Source of the DNA: Tremella fuciformis
Taxonomy: Eukaryota; Basidiomycota; Tremellomycetes; Tremellales; Tremellaceae
Length of the DNA: 64,000 nt
NCBI GenBank assembly: GCA_032768795.1
Contig: CP136490.1
Span: forward strand, 2,728,001 to 2,792,000
Direction: 5' to 3'
Numbering within the stretch: position 1 is the stretch's first letter; the number at the start of each line of letters is the position of its first letter. This document shows, piece by piece, positions 45,400 through 55,529 of this stretch. The position numbers and the translations under genes are program-made. The notes beneath the pieces were generated by a model, which made no database searches, had not been told where the DNA came from, and saw nothing but the letters and a program-made list of their open reading frames with translations.

Positions 45400-46647
45400 T
45401 CAGTCAGTCCCTGGAAAAAGCAATGCGTAGTCTCCGATACTGGAGTTGTTTGCCTTCCTTCCCCCTTTCGAGCAATTGGAACTGTCGATTTCACAAGAAA
45501 GGCAGGTCTTGCAGGAGAAGTGCTTCCTAGCTTCGAAATCCACCGTCACGGGTAGCACACACCTGAACGCTGGACAACACTCTCCTCCGCGTCCATATTT
45601 GTCGCGACCTATCTTGCATTTGAATTTCTCGGACAAAACCATGGGAATCTCAACGCCTGGTTCTTCGAGTTCCGCTCTGACCTTTGCCCATTCCGCTCGA
45701 CCGTGGCTCTTCCATGACCTGAGGGATTGGCTTGTCTTGTTGCGTTTGACGACTGAGTACGCAAAGTACCCGGTCCTGAGCATGAAACAGGCGATTGCAC
45801 GGCTCTCGCTGGCGATTCGCTCACGGGATTTCTGAGTCAAGTGCAAATCCTCTTTCCAATAGGCCTCCTGGTCCTCCGTATCGGGCGAAGCCCAGATCTC
45901 ATCGCTGTTCAGAACTCGATGGATCTTCGCGGTCCAGGCTCTGTCCATGGGCCATATGTCCTGAAGTGCGAAGAATTGGGTCACACCCTCCTCCAAGGGA
46001 ACTTGAAGATTGACTTCTTGTGCTTTCAGGCTATCGAGCGCTCGCAAGATCTCCAGTGCCTCGTTCTTCGCTTCACTGAGCGTAGTCGGAACCGGTGATG
46101 GGTCCCTTCTTCGGGACGAACGGGTGTTCTGCGCCACCGAGGTGGACGCAACAGAAATTGAAGTGTCCATCTCTTTCGCCTTCGCGGGTTGCAAGTCGCG
46201 TGAGCGGGTGACCGGCACACGCATCACCCGCGAGCCTGTTGGCTGAGAGGTCTGCTCTGCGGTCAGCTCGGGGTTTGACTCTTCATGCACGTCCTCGTAG
46301 TGCTGCATGTCGGATAGAGAACCGGAAGGCATCTCCCAGCTTGACTCTGCAGGTGACCTGGGATCTGACACCTCTTGCGCGTCCTCGTCGCCCTCCATAT
46401 CGAACAGGACGCCCGAAGGCGACGAGCTTCGTTCGATTTCCAGGTCTAATGAATGATCTGAATCAGTGAACCCAGACTTGGATTGCGACACATGTGTAGA
46501 GAGGGTGTCTTCGTCCACCGAAGTTCTCTTGCGCTCCCGCTGCTGGGGCTGTTCGATGGTCGGCTGCCCGACTTGCTCATGAGCCCAACTTGTAAGAAAG
46601 AACGCTTCCGGCTTGTCAAAGTCGATCGTTGAGCCGGTATCCATCAT
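45400..46647 (-). CDS. Array paralogue 5 (group B), unknown function
   Basis: 415 residues from the ATG at 46647 (MMDTGSTIDFDKPEAFF). The frame is open to 46920, overlapping the end of paralogue 6, but that extension looks unlike any sister and was dropped. Acidic middle; Arg/Ser patch SSRRRDPSPVP. Core: DIWPMDRAWTAKIHRVLNSD, EIWASP, SRAIACFMLR, AEWAKVRAELEE, VEIPMVL, then cysteines in KCKIG, CCPAFRCVLPVT, TCLSCEIDSSNC. It has two extra cysteines (CC and CKTC), so the metal ligands could differ. Ends SIGDYALLFPG. Closest to paralogue 2 over WPMD to EIW. Confidence 0.75.
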   Translation of the reverse strand: MMDTGSTIDFDKPEAFFLTSWAHEQVGQPTIEQPQQRERKRTSVDEDTLSTHVSQSKSGFTDSDHSLDLEIERSSSPSGVLFDMEGDEDAQEVSDPRSPAESSWEMPSGSLSDMQHYEDVHEESNPELTAEQTSQPTGSRVMRVPVTRSRDLQPAKAKEMDTSISVASTSVAQNTRSSRRRDPSPVPTTLSEAKNEALEILRALDSLKAQEVNLQVPLEEGVTQFFALQDIWPMDRAWTAKIHRVLNSDEIWASPDTEDQEAYWKEDLHLTQKSRERIASESRAIACFMLRTGYFAYSVVKRNKTSQSLRSWKSHGRAEWAKVRAELEEPGVEIPMVLSEKFKCKIGRDKYGRGGECCPAFRCVLPVTVDFEARKHFSCKTCLSCEIDSSNCSKGGRKANNSSIGDYALLFPGTD

Positions 46648-46864
46648 CAACAGCCTCTCGGAGTGAGTCAGATTGATGGGATAGACACAAGCGGGTTCTT
46701 CAGACGGAGCAAGCCCGGTAGTGAAACCATAGAGCTGAAACGATACCTCAAGCCAGCTTCGTTCCTTTCTAGTGGACCTTGGAGCTGGGGAATGACCGAA
46801 GGTCACTAAGGCTGGAGCTGTTGTGTGGCTCACAGGGTGTACAGTATGTATGCATGCGGAATGA

Positions 46865-48112
46865 TCAGAGTGGCTGCCCCTCAGAAGCAGCATCACATGC
46901 AACTGCGGACATGCCCGCATTCGATGAGGGGCTGTAATCCAAAAATCTCTTCCACGGAAACACCCCTGATAAGCTGCAGTACTTCCTTCCCACAGTACAT
47001 GAGATGCAGGCTTGCATTTTGGCCGAGTCCTCGTCGGACCTAAACGTCACCGGGGCCACGCAGATGCCTTGACATTGTGCCTCGCGAGTGCTCTCATCCC
47101 TGCACCGAACCGCGTCGTTCAGGGGTAACGCGATCTCAGCCCCGTTTGAGAATCTCGATCGAATGCTATCCCACACTGGGCCAGCACGGCGAGCCCGCAC
47201 ATTCTGGCCGTCGCGCAGTCTGACTGCTGAATTCAACATTCGGGTCGCAAAGCCGGATATGTCATGAATCGCTTTCTGTAGCGACTCTCGGTCTCTCCCA
47301 GACTGACCCACGGGAGACCCCCGCGCTTGGCGTTCCAGTTTCACCGCCGTCCACAGACAGTCGTCGTTGAGGACGCTGTAGAGCTGCTTGGTCCACTCCT
47401 CGTCGAATCTCCACACTGAGGAGAGCCGTGCGAATGTCTTTGGGCGTATTACTGAACCAGGTTGGAGGTGCAGATTGAGTGCTTGGACTGCGTAAACCGC
47501 TTGACAGACCTGGGTAGCTGCTTGAAGTCGGCCTTCCATGTCGGTGGGATGGGTGTATCTGGCGGGGAGCGAGATGGATGTGTGCGAGGCTTGCTGAGGG
47601 TACGAGGGGACTTGTCCCGCCTGAGAGTCAGGTGCCTCTCGCTCAGAGTCTTGGTGGACGCGATAGGCCCTCGAATATTGACGAAGAGCGTCAGCGTAAT
47701 GCTGGCTCCTCTCTTCAAGACTACCGTCCGATTGATGGGGATGATCATCTTGACGTGGGTTGTCGGTCTCTCTTGAGGGGGACAGAGAAGGAGTCATACC
47801 CATCCCGAGGGTCTCAATGTAGTTTGGGGTAGCGGGAAAACTCAACTCCAACTCGTCCATGCCATCCTGCCATGATCCTGCCACTTCACTTTCGCCCATC
47901 GAGTCTTCCCCCATGAGGCTCGACGCTATCCAAGCGTCTTCGGGTGCGAAGGCATCAGCGTTCCTCGCCTGATTGATGATCCCACCGGCCGACGGCTCGT
48001 ACATCGGAGCCGAATGGTCAAGCGCGTCCCACTCACTGTGGCTCGAGGTCAGCAGGTCAAGCAGTCCGTCGACCGGCCAGTCAGGGCGCACTTCAGGCAT
48101 CTGAGCGCTCAT
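46865..48112 (-). CDS. Array paralogue 6 (group C), unknown function
   Basis: 415 residues from the ATG at 48112 (MSAQMPEVRPDWPVDGLL). The frame is open a little further up but only to a GTG. First gene of the array in transcription order. Core: VWRFDEEWTKQLYSVLNDD, LWTAV, IHDISGFATRML, VWDSIRSRFSNGAEIALPL, cysteines in RCRDE, QCQGICVAPVT, QACISC and KYC (9-3-17-2-6). The tail after the last cysteine is longer than in the others. Its stop is 217 bp from the start of paralogue 5. Divergent from CDC6. Confidence 0.77.
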   Translation of the reverse strand: MSAQMPEVRPDWPVDGLLDLLTSSHSEWDALDHSAPMYEPSAGGIINQARNADAFAPEDAWIASSLMGEDSMGESEVAGSWQDGMDELELSFPATPNYIETLGMGMTPSLSPSRETDNPRQDDHPHQSDGSLEERSQHYADALRQYSRAYRVHQDSEREAPDSQAGQVPSYPQQASHTSISLPARYTHPTDMEGRLQAATQVCQAVYAVQALNLHLQPGSVIRPKTFARLSSVWRFDEEWTKQLYSVLNDDCLWTAVKLERQARGSPVGQSGRDRESLQKAIHDISGFATRMLNSAVRLRDGQNVRARRAGPVWDSIRSRFSNGAEIALPLNDAVRCRDESTREAQCQGICVAPVTFRSDEDSAKMQACISCTVGRKYCSLSGVFPWKRFLDYSPSSNAGMSAVACDAASEGQPL

Positions 48113-48272
48113 AATCTGTCTCGATAATCGTAATACCTGAGGAACACCACGAAAAGACACAAGTCAGAAAGAAGCCTGCCCATGCGAAGCACGGTTTAGC
48201 TTCTCGTTGAAAAGTCTTCTAGCGTCGGTCAAAAGAACGAACCCTCAAAGGAGGCTCGCTATAAAGGATGCG

Positions 48273-48284
48273 CGCCACATTGCC
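48273..48284. promoter_or_regulatory. CGCCACATTGCC element, copy upstream of paralogue 6
   Basis: Identical twelve bases to 45,118-45,129, here 161 bp before the paralogue 6 ATG and followed by another GCCACA and GCCAC. Confidence 0.5.
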
Positions 48285-48604
48285 ACAATGCCACTCTCCC
48301 CAAAATCACGTGACGTGTCGCGACGCGACTGAATTTCCTTTGGAAGTGTGGCAGTTGATGGTTGACCCTTGATGGTTAATGTTCCTGAACTTGGCGGACC
48401 ATTTCAATGTGACACTTTCACCCTTCCTCCCCACCTCCTTCTTTCTCCTCTTCTCTTCTTTGTCTACTCTTCATCTCCACCCCCCTCCCCCCTCCTCACA
48501 CGCACACGCCGACGACCACTCCCTGCATTTCTCATGTCAAACTCGGGGTAGTCTGTGACAGAGAGACACGCCTGTGCCACCGCCGATCACCATCACTCTT
48601 CGTC

Positions 48605-48610
48605 ACGCGT
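48605..48610. promoter_or_regulatory. MluI cell-cycle box (ACGCGT) upstream of CDC6
   Basis: ACGCGT, the known binding sequence of the G1/S factor MBF, 134 bp before the CDC6 start. Function here is inferred from the family and from CDC6 being a G1/S gene. Confidence 0.5.
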
Positions 48611-48743
48611 GCTCTTCCCACTCGTCCCGTCCCGTCTCGGGATAAGACATAAATGACCACTGCTCCCTCTCTCTAGACACTCTTCTTTCACACCTTGCCG
48701 TCTCTTGTATTCTCATTGTTTCTTGTAGTATCCACGCTTCATC

Positions 48744-51244
48744 ATGCCACCCGCCAAACGCACCCGATCACCGACCAACGAGAACAGGGAGACCGAGGAG
48801 AACAGCCACCGAGGAGACCCCACGACTCCGACTCCATCTCGCACGACCCATACCCGAAGACAGTCCCAAAATGGTCTGCCAACACCCAACACCACTCCCC
48901 GGCCCATCCTCACGCGTTCAGCCACCATCCATCTGTCCACGACAACGGCTTTCACCCCCTCGACACGACGCGGCAACGCCCCTTCTTTCCCTTCCGGCAA
49001 CTCGTCTCTCAATCTCCCCGGCCCGTCCAGGCTGGGTGGGAGCACAGGAGGTGTGGGCGTGTTGACGCGCACACAGTCGTCGCCTGCCATAGGCAGTCCG
49101 AGCAATCTCAAAGCCCTGACGGGTGCTGGTGCACCAGGGGGCAGCGGAAGGGGCAAAGGCGACCCTGACTTTGGTGCTGGACCGAGTGGTGGTAGGAAGT
49201 GGGGCAGGGGCAAGGAGAACATCCCACCGAAGAAGGAAGACGAGAACGATGCGCAGGTCGCACCGCGGAAGAGGCTGCGTGTTGGAAGCGGCAGCAACGG
49301 TCGCGGGAGGAGTGGCAGTGTGAGCAGTCTGCGCAGCGAGGCAACCTGTGAGTGACCGCCCTCACCCTGCTTGCTAGCCTGCTAATGCGTGCAGCATCGC
49401 GAGCATCTCTGGGTGCTACGTCTTCCCTCTCCCGCATCGGGCGTCTGCTGTCTCCCTCTCCATCACCCTCATCGGCCACGACTCAATCTTTCGACTCGAC
49501 AACGTCTACATCCATCAACAGTACATCCAACTCGGAGTATTCGGCGGCCGATGTCACCCCTACGAAGCCTCGAGCGCAGCAATCGACCAATGCTCTGCCT
49601 ACGCCTCCGCCCTCATCTCCCTCCCTCAGTCTCGACGTCGTGCAGTCCACGACCGAACGCGTCGAGCTGTTGCGCATGCAGAGTTTCTCTAGCACTGCTT
49701 CAATCCTGACCGAAACGGATTCGACCGACGTCTTCATGGAGGACCCGGCCAAGAAGAACCCTTACAAGGTCTTGAAGACTTTCCTACGCCTCTCCTCGGG
49801 TTCGGACGCCTCTTCGGATCGGGCTGTCGTCGGACGAGATCTGGAGAAAGACACATTGAGGTCTTACCTTGCGGGACAGGCTGAAGTTGGCATGTACGTG
49901 TCCGGGCCGCCAGGAACGGGAAAGACAGCCACCGTGACTGCCCTTGGAAGGGACCTGCGGGGTGAGGGCTGGAACGTGATCGACATTGGGTGTATGGGGC
50001 GCAAAGTCGCGGACATGTGGGCTTTGTTGGCGGACAAACTCGGCTGCGAGATGACCGAGGAGGGCGTGCAAGGCGCCCTTGCTGAAGCGTCAAAGACGTC
50101 AGTTACTCAGTGACTGTCTCCTATAGAGCCCGGGCTGACTGCTAGTCTCATTATCCTCGACGAGATCGACTCTTTGCTTCCCCCTCCACCTGCAACCCCT
50201 CCACCAGCAACGTCGCACCTCTTGACGAAGCTCTTCCGTCTACCTGCCTTATCCAAATCTGTCAAGCTCGTTGCCATTTCCAACACCCTTGACCTCACCT
50301 TGCGTGCCAACTTGCTTCTTTTGGACAGCCAACAACCTCTAGTCTTGCCTTTCAAGGCATATGCCGCGGCGGACATGGTCGAAATCGTCAACGCCCGTTT
50401 GGCACTAGTCGGTCCCGATGGTGTCAAAGCCGATGGCAAAGCGGTCGAGCTCCTCACGCGCAAAGTTGAGGCTCAGAACGGTGATTTGAGAATGTGCCTC
50501 GGGTGCTTCTCCTCGGCAGTATCGCTGGCAGAAGCGGAATGGCTGAAGAAGTGCCAATCTGCCACGACAGCGGACGATGTGCCCTTGATCAAAGTCGGGC
50601 TTGGCCATACGATCAAGGCGTTCAATTCGCACACACAACAACTGAAGGCGGCTGCTGGGTCTTCGAATGCGGCTGCCAGCGCTGTCAGCAAGAAAATTAG
50701 GTCGGTCCAACTACAAGGCAAGATGGTCCTTGCAGCCTTGCTTGTCTTCACCGCTCGAGCGCGCGCGGGGTTGCCGGGTCTGCCCTCTTCGCCTGCGACT
50801 TCGAACGTGGCATCGCCGACCGCGACACCTACCAAGTCTGTCGAGACGCTCACTCCTGGCAAATTGTATGCGACGTACACCCATCTGCTGTCGCACAAAA
50901 GCTCGCCTTTCCCACCTTCGGCGGAAAGTGACTACCGAGATCTCCTCTCGAATCTGGAAGTCTTGGGTCTGGTAGCACTGCCTGGAGGAGGGCTAGCCGG
51001 GAGCATGACCATGTCGCGATCCTCGTCAGGAGTTTCTGGTCGAGGTGCAAAAGGTGGCAAGGTGGAATTGTTGATCCGAGAAGAGGAGCTTCGAGAGGGA
51101 TTGGGTCTGGTGGGAGGGGCCGGTGGAAAAGGCCTGGCCGAGGAGGAAGTGGCCAAGATCTGGGAGAGGGAGGAGGGAAGGATTTTGCGAGCGAGGGAGA
51201 AACAGAGAGAGGCGGCCGAAGGTTTGGCCAACGGATTTGCTTGA
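48744..51244 (+). CDS. CDC6: Replication licensing ATPase Cdc6
   Basis: AAA+ protein that works with ORC to load the MCM helicase at origins. Exons 48744-49347, 49395-50097 and 50146-51244 give 801 residues. The N-terminal half is basic, Ser/Thr/Pro-rich with many T-P/S-P sites, expected targets for CDK control. AAA core: VVGRDLEKDTLRSYL, Walker A GPPGTGKT (about residue 371), Walker B LIILDEIDSLLP (split by an intron), sensor 1 AISNTLDL, and the RKVEAQNGDLRMCL sensor 2 region. A winged-helix C-terminus is likely after 50,850. A Ser/Pro-rich loop (LPPPPATPPPATS) follows Walker B. It lies head-to-tail with thymidylate synthase. Orc1 is excluded by the absence of a BAH domain. Confidence 0.88.
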
Positions 51245-51438
51245 GGGTGGATGGGAATCGAGGAGACTTTTTGCTTTCCCTTCCAGCCATGTTGCTCATG
51301 TTTTTGCTATTTTTACTATTATGTAGGACGAGGTAGTCACGTAGAATGAGCGACGACGATCTTTACGATGCATATGGGTGGACGATCAGACCAGATGGTT
51401 AAATGGTGGTGGTGGAAGATATTTTACCACTCGCCATG

Positions 51439-51462
51439 ACGCGTCAGTTGACGTGAACGCGT
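51439..51462. promoter_or_regulatory. Two ACGCGT boxes upstream of thymidylate synthase
   Basis: ACGCGT at 51,439-51,444 and 51,457-51,462, 64-87 bp before the ATG. Paired MluI boxes are the known MBF element that drives thymidylate synthase in late G1 in yeast. Confidence 0.6.
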
Positions 51463-51525
51463 TTCGATATTGATTTTTCTGCAAAGTCAGCAGATTCGTT
51501 TGCATCTCACTCCATCCTCAGCAAG

Positions 51526-52649
51526 ATGACAACAGACATGACGCCCCCCGCAGCCGCGACGAACGGCTCGACGTCCAACGGTCGCACTCGCTCGAACCCA
51601 GAGCACGGTAAGCCGCCCGCGCTGCCGTGCCGGAGAAGCTGACTCTGCAGAGGAATACCAATACCTCGACCTCATCGCGCGCATCATCGCCTCTGGGCAG
51701 ACACGCCCAGACCGTACAGGTACCGGCACGCTCGCGCTCTTCGCGCCGCCCTCGCTGCGCTTCTCGCTCGCCAACAACACCCTGCCGCTGCTCACGACCA
51801 AGCGCGTGTTCCTGCGGGGCGTATGGGAAGAGCTGCTGTGGTTCGTGAGCGGGTGCACGGACGGCAAGCGGCTCAGCGCGCAGGGGGTCAATATCTGGGA
51901 AGGCAACGGCAGCAGGGAGTACCTTGACCGCGTGGGCCTGGGCCATCGGCGCGAGGGCGACCTGGGCCCCGTGTACGGGTTTCAGTGGCGGCATTTTGGG
52001 GCGCCGTACGGGACGTGCGAGGACGACTATGCGGGCCAGGGGGTGGACCAGCTCGCCGAGGTGGTGCGCAAGATCAGGGAGAACCCGACGGACAGGCGGA
52101 TCGTGCTGAGCGCGTGGAACCCGAAAGGTGCCCCCCCCCCTTCTCCAACACAATATTCCTCGGTGGGGTGCTGACGCCAGACCTGCCGCTCATGGCCCTC
52201 CCGCCGTGCCACATGTTCTGCCAGTTCTTCGTGACGCTCCCCGAGAGCGCTGGCGCGCGGCCGAAGCTCTCTTGCCTGATGTATCAGCGCTCGTGCGACC
52301 TGGGCCTCGGCGTGCCGTTCAACATTGCCTCCTACGCCCTCTTGACGCACATGATCGCGTATATTACCGACTGCGACGCGCACGAGTTTATCCTGCAGAT
52401 GGGGGACGCGCATGTGTATCGGGACCATGTGGACCCCCTCAAGATCCAGCTGGAGCGCGAGCCGCGCGAGTTCCCCAAGCTCAAGTGGAAGCGGAGCGCG
52501 AAGGAGATCGTTGCATCGGGTGGGATTGACGGCTTCAAGAGCGACGATCTGGAGGTGGTGGGATACAAGCCTCTGGGCAAGATCGAGATGAAGATGAGCG
52601 TGAGCGTTGTTTGCTGCATCTGATAGAGGCTGCTGACGATCAGGCATGA
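51526..52649 (+). CDS. CDC21: Thymidylate synthase
   Basis: Converts dUMP and methylene-tetrahydrofolate to dTMP for DNA synthesis. Exons 51526-51608, 51652-52127, 52181-52599 and 52644-52649 give 327 residues. Family blocks: [81 protein letters not shown], the active-site Cys in [43 protein letters not shown]. The final exon of six bases gives the end EMKMSA, as in other fungi; if its intron is kept, the protein ends MSVSVVCCI. The second intron starts with a C-rich run. The leader of about 30 residues is Thr/Ala-rich and not part of the fold. Confidence 0.95.
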
Positions 52650-52871
52650 TGTCCTCAGCGCTCCTCTCATTTGTTGGGCCGACAGCGCCCGCTGATCTCC
52701 TGTACTTCTAGCACTTCTCGCATCGCACTCATCTGCCCCGCTTGTACCGCCTCAACGCATGCATACTATCTCACGCAGCGTCTTTGATCTCCTTGGCTGT
52801 GACGCTCGCCAAGCAGGACGGCGCAGTAGATGGAGGTGCATCGATACATCATGTACAACATCTGAGTCGGC

Positions 52872-55529
52872 CTACCTCCGATCCGGTCTTGGTGGCGGCA
52901 ACATGGAACTTCGTTCAGATTGATACTGCTTCATCCTTGCTGTCAGCTTGCTGCCACAACTAGGGTGAGGATACACTCACAACGTCCGTATAGTCGTGAC
53001 AATCTCCGACGCCTGCTTCCCATTCTCCGCCTCAAACTCGTACCTCTTAATGCCACCCTCACGCCACACGTTGATCTTGAAGCCGCCCGCCCGACCGGAG
53101 AGCTTGGCATTCGCCACCAGGGTGATATGGAACGAGGTCGTTTTCATGCTGTCGAAGAAGGCGCGCGATTCAGACGGCATGATGTGGATGTAGTCTCCGT
53201 CGATAGCGAGCACCCGCTCGTGTCGCCCGATGGCTATGCGGCGCTGGACCGTATACTTCTTGTATGTCTGGGAAAAGTCGGAAACACCCGGCGCGCCCGT
53301 TGTGATCATGCCGCCGGCGCGCTGCACACCTGCGGGCTGGGCAGACGCGCGTCTGAATATGGACGCTTGTACGGTCAGCATCATTCTTGAATCATTACGC
53401 TGCTCAAGGCTTACCATTCGGATCACCGCCACGGCGGTCTCCAATACGCAAGCCATGCTCGACGGCCCACTGTCTTCGTACCAGGGCCAGATCGGTCTTT
53501 CCCTCCAGACTTGCGACAGTGCGGTCGAGCGGCAATGCCAGAGACAAATCCGCCAGGCATAGCACCCAGTCCGAGTACGGCATCTGCAACCGCTTCTTCT
53601 TGCATAGGACTTCTGTCAGATCGGCAATGTACATATCGGCGGGTCTTCCTTGGTCAGCAGTTGTAGCTGGGGAGATACGGAACAGACGCACACGCTGATT
53701 GTGGTCGTGAAGTGAACATCGACACTGGCGGCTACCCGCACGCGAAGCAAGACCGGCTTGCTCAAGGTCGAGCTCAGACCTACAGAGCCTTTCAGCGCCG
53801 TAGAGCCCATCGCGGGACTGGTGACTGAGAGAAGCTGTTCCGTCGACGACAAGGACGTAGTAGATGACTCGGCAGATGGCTGTCGGCCGAGCTGGGGCAT
53901 CCCAGATTGCGCTGGACGCAGTCGAGACGGGCCCGCAATGATCCGTGACGGTCGGCGCACGATATGGGGCGCTTTTGCTGCGTTCTGCTTGACTGCATGG
54001 TCAGTACTTGCGCAAAGAGGTGTTGGGTTGAAACCTACCTTGAGTTGCAGTGGCTTCGACGATAGCAAATTGGCCATATGAGAATTTGGATATTTGGCTG
54101 TCTCTGTCCAGAGGCGGAAAGTCTTCGTCCACTTCCCCGTCATCTTCGACGATTCTGAGACCCCAGCCGATGGTCGACAGCTTCTCTTCGCTCTCTGCTT
54201 CACTAAAGTGCGGCTCTCGGCCATCTTCCCAATACCTGAACAGGCCATAACCGGTCGCTTCTTCGACAGTGGTGTCCTTCCTGACTTTGGCGACCAACGG
54301 CTTGGTAGGTTCGCGGGAATGGGGAAAGTATAGCTCCAATGAGATGGAAAGGGCGCTGGGAGGCGCAGCAACCGAAGCGTATAGGGAAGCAAAAGGGTTG
54401 GACAGGGTGGAGGCGCTGGGGGCGACGCTGGTGGAGACAAGATGAGGCACGTGTTTGTTGAGAGCCGCAGTCAGTGCAGATGGGCGCCTTTCCGTAGCTG
54501 GGCGAACGAGAAGGGGCACGGGCGCAAAGTCGAGCTGATCACTCTGGGATACATTGGTGCCGACCGAAGAACGTCGATCCTCCTCTACGGTCGGCATCGT
54601 TTTCCGGCGGTCCAGGGGCGGTTTGCCGACAGGTATCGGTGGGAGAGCTTGAGCATCTTCGAAAAGCTCATCCTCGTCCACGTCACTGCCCTCGTCCACC
54701 AGCTCGTCTCCACCAACAGCAGTCAGAACGAGCCTGTTGGGTCTTGCGCTTCGCCCTAAGCCGACCGAGCTGCCTTCGCCGTCGTATGTCTCGACACCAA
54801 GTCCCGTACTTCGAGTCAGATCCTCGTCATCGTCTAGGGTTTCATCCATAGATGCCGCAGAAACACTTAGGGTGTTCTCGTTCTCATCGTCGATTGTGCC
54901 CATCTGGCCTCGAATCAGGCTGGACCCAAGCGCCTGCCTGAGTGACGGCGCAGGAGCCGAGTCGGACCGAGGGCGAGCGAACTTGGGCGTGAAGATATCG
55001 TCCGTCGTTCCATCTACAGCTTGTGGGAACTTGACATCTCCGTCCACTGAGGACGGGACTCCAGTGACCGACGACGAGTTTGCGCGGTCTCGGGTGCTCG
55101 GACGGCCATTGCGTCTGTCGGCAGAGACGCGCATCCCGGCTCCGCCGATCTTGCCTGCAGGCATGATCGTCTGGGTATACTTGAGACCTCCCCCATTTGC
55201 AAAAGGTCCCGCCTGCCCCGCCTGCCGATCCGACTGCGCCCGCCGCCGCCGTCGCACCCCTTCATCAGCAGAGGATTCATCGCTGGGCGACGGCGGAGGC
55301 GAGTCGAGGGCCCGCTTGATCTCGGGCCAGCGGTCGATGTCTGCCAGACCGGACGCCGATATGAAAGGGTTGACGGAGAAGGTGGGATCAAGCGAGACGA
55401 CGCGGGCCGTTATGGGATCATCGCAGTTGCGCAGAGCCGACAGCCGTATGGCCTGGAGGATGTAGCTGAGGATCAGTATTCGCTGGATCCTGGTTGGAGG
55501 CCTTACTCGACATCTGTGACCATCGCCAT
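52872..55529 (-). CDS. AVO1: TORC2 subunit Avo1/Sin1
   Basis: Sin1-family subunit of TOR complex 2, which recruits AGC kinase substrates at the plasma membrane. Six exons (55507-55529, 54039-55465, 53692-53992, 53415-53644, 52981-53365, 52872-52935) give 809 residues in one consistent frame. Domain order: short N-terminus MAMVTDVDYILQAIRLSALR, disordered Ser/Asp region, CRIM domain (LSISLELYFPHS, ATGYGLFRYWEDGREP, GWGLRIVEDDGEVDEDFPPL), Ras-binding domain (DMYIADLTEVLCKKKRLQMP, PLDRTVASLEGKTDLALVRR), then PH domain (YTVQRRIAIGRHERVLAIDG, KRYEFEAENGKQASEIV). The last exon adds MKQYQSERSS; an alternative stop at 52977 arises if its intron is kept. It is convergent with thymidylate synthase. Confidence 0.9.

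Larger units (their letters stand above)
37681..48112 (-). repeat. Tandem array of six paralogous genes of unknown function
   Basis: Six intronless genes in one orientation over 10.4 kb, 387-484 residues each. They diverge strongly in their acidic N-terminal halves but share a C-terminal core: a W-(x)-(x)-D-x-x-W-T block with L-N-x-(D/E)-x-x-W, an aromatic/aliphatic helix, W-x-x-V-R, (I/V)-P-(L/M), and the six-cysteine signature R/K-C-x2-15-C-x3-5-C-x16-21-C-x2-C-x6-8-C. Three close pairs exist: genes 1 and 3, 2 and 5, 4 and 6. The cysteines look like a zinc site. I know of no named domain with this arrangement. Confidence 0.8.
48113..48743. promoter_or_regulatory. Promoter region between paralogue 6 and CDC6
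   Basis: 631 bp. From left to right: CGCCACATTGCC element, CACGTG (48,308-48,313), a strongly CT-rich tract (48,420-48,500), ACGCGT (48,605-48,610) and another CT-rich stretch (48,660-48,720) just before the CDC6 ATG. Confidence 0.5.

Noticed and set aside
46648..46920. N-terminal extension of paralogue 5 overlapping paralogue 6
   Set aside because: Unlike its sisters and overlapping another gene; the ATG at 46647 gives a normal length.
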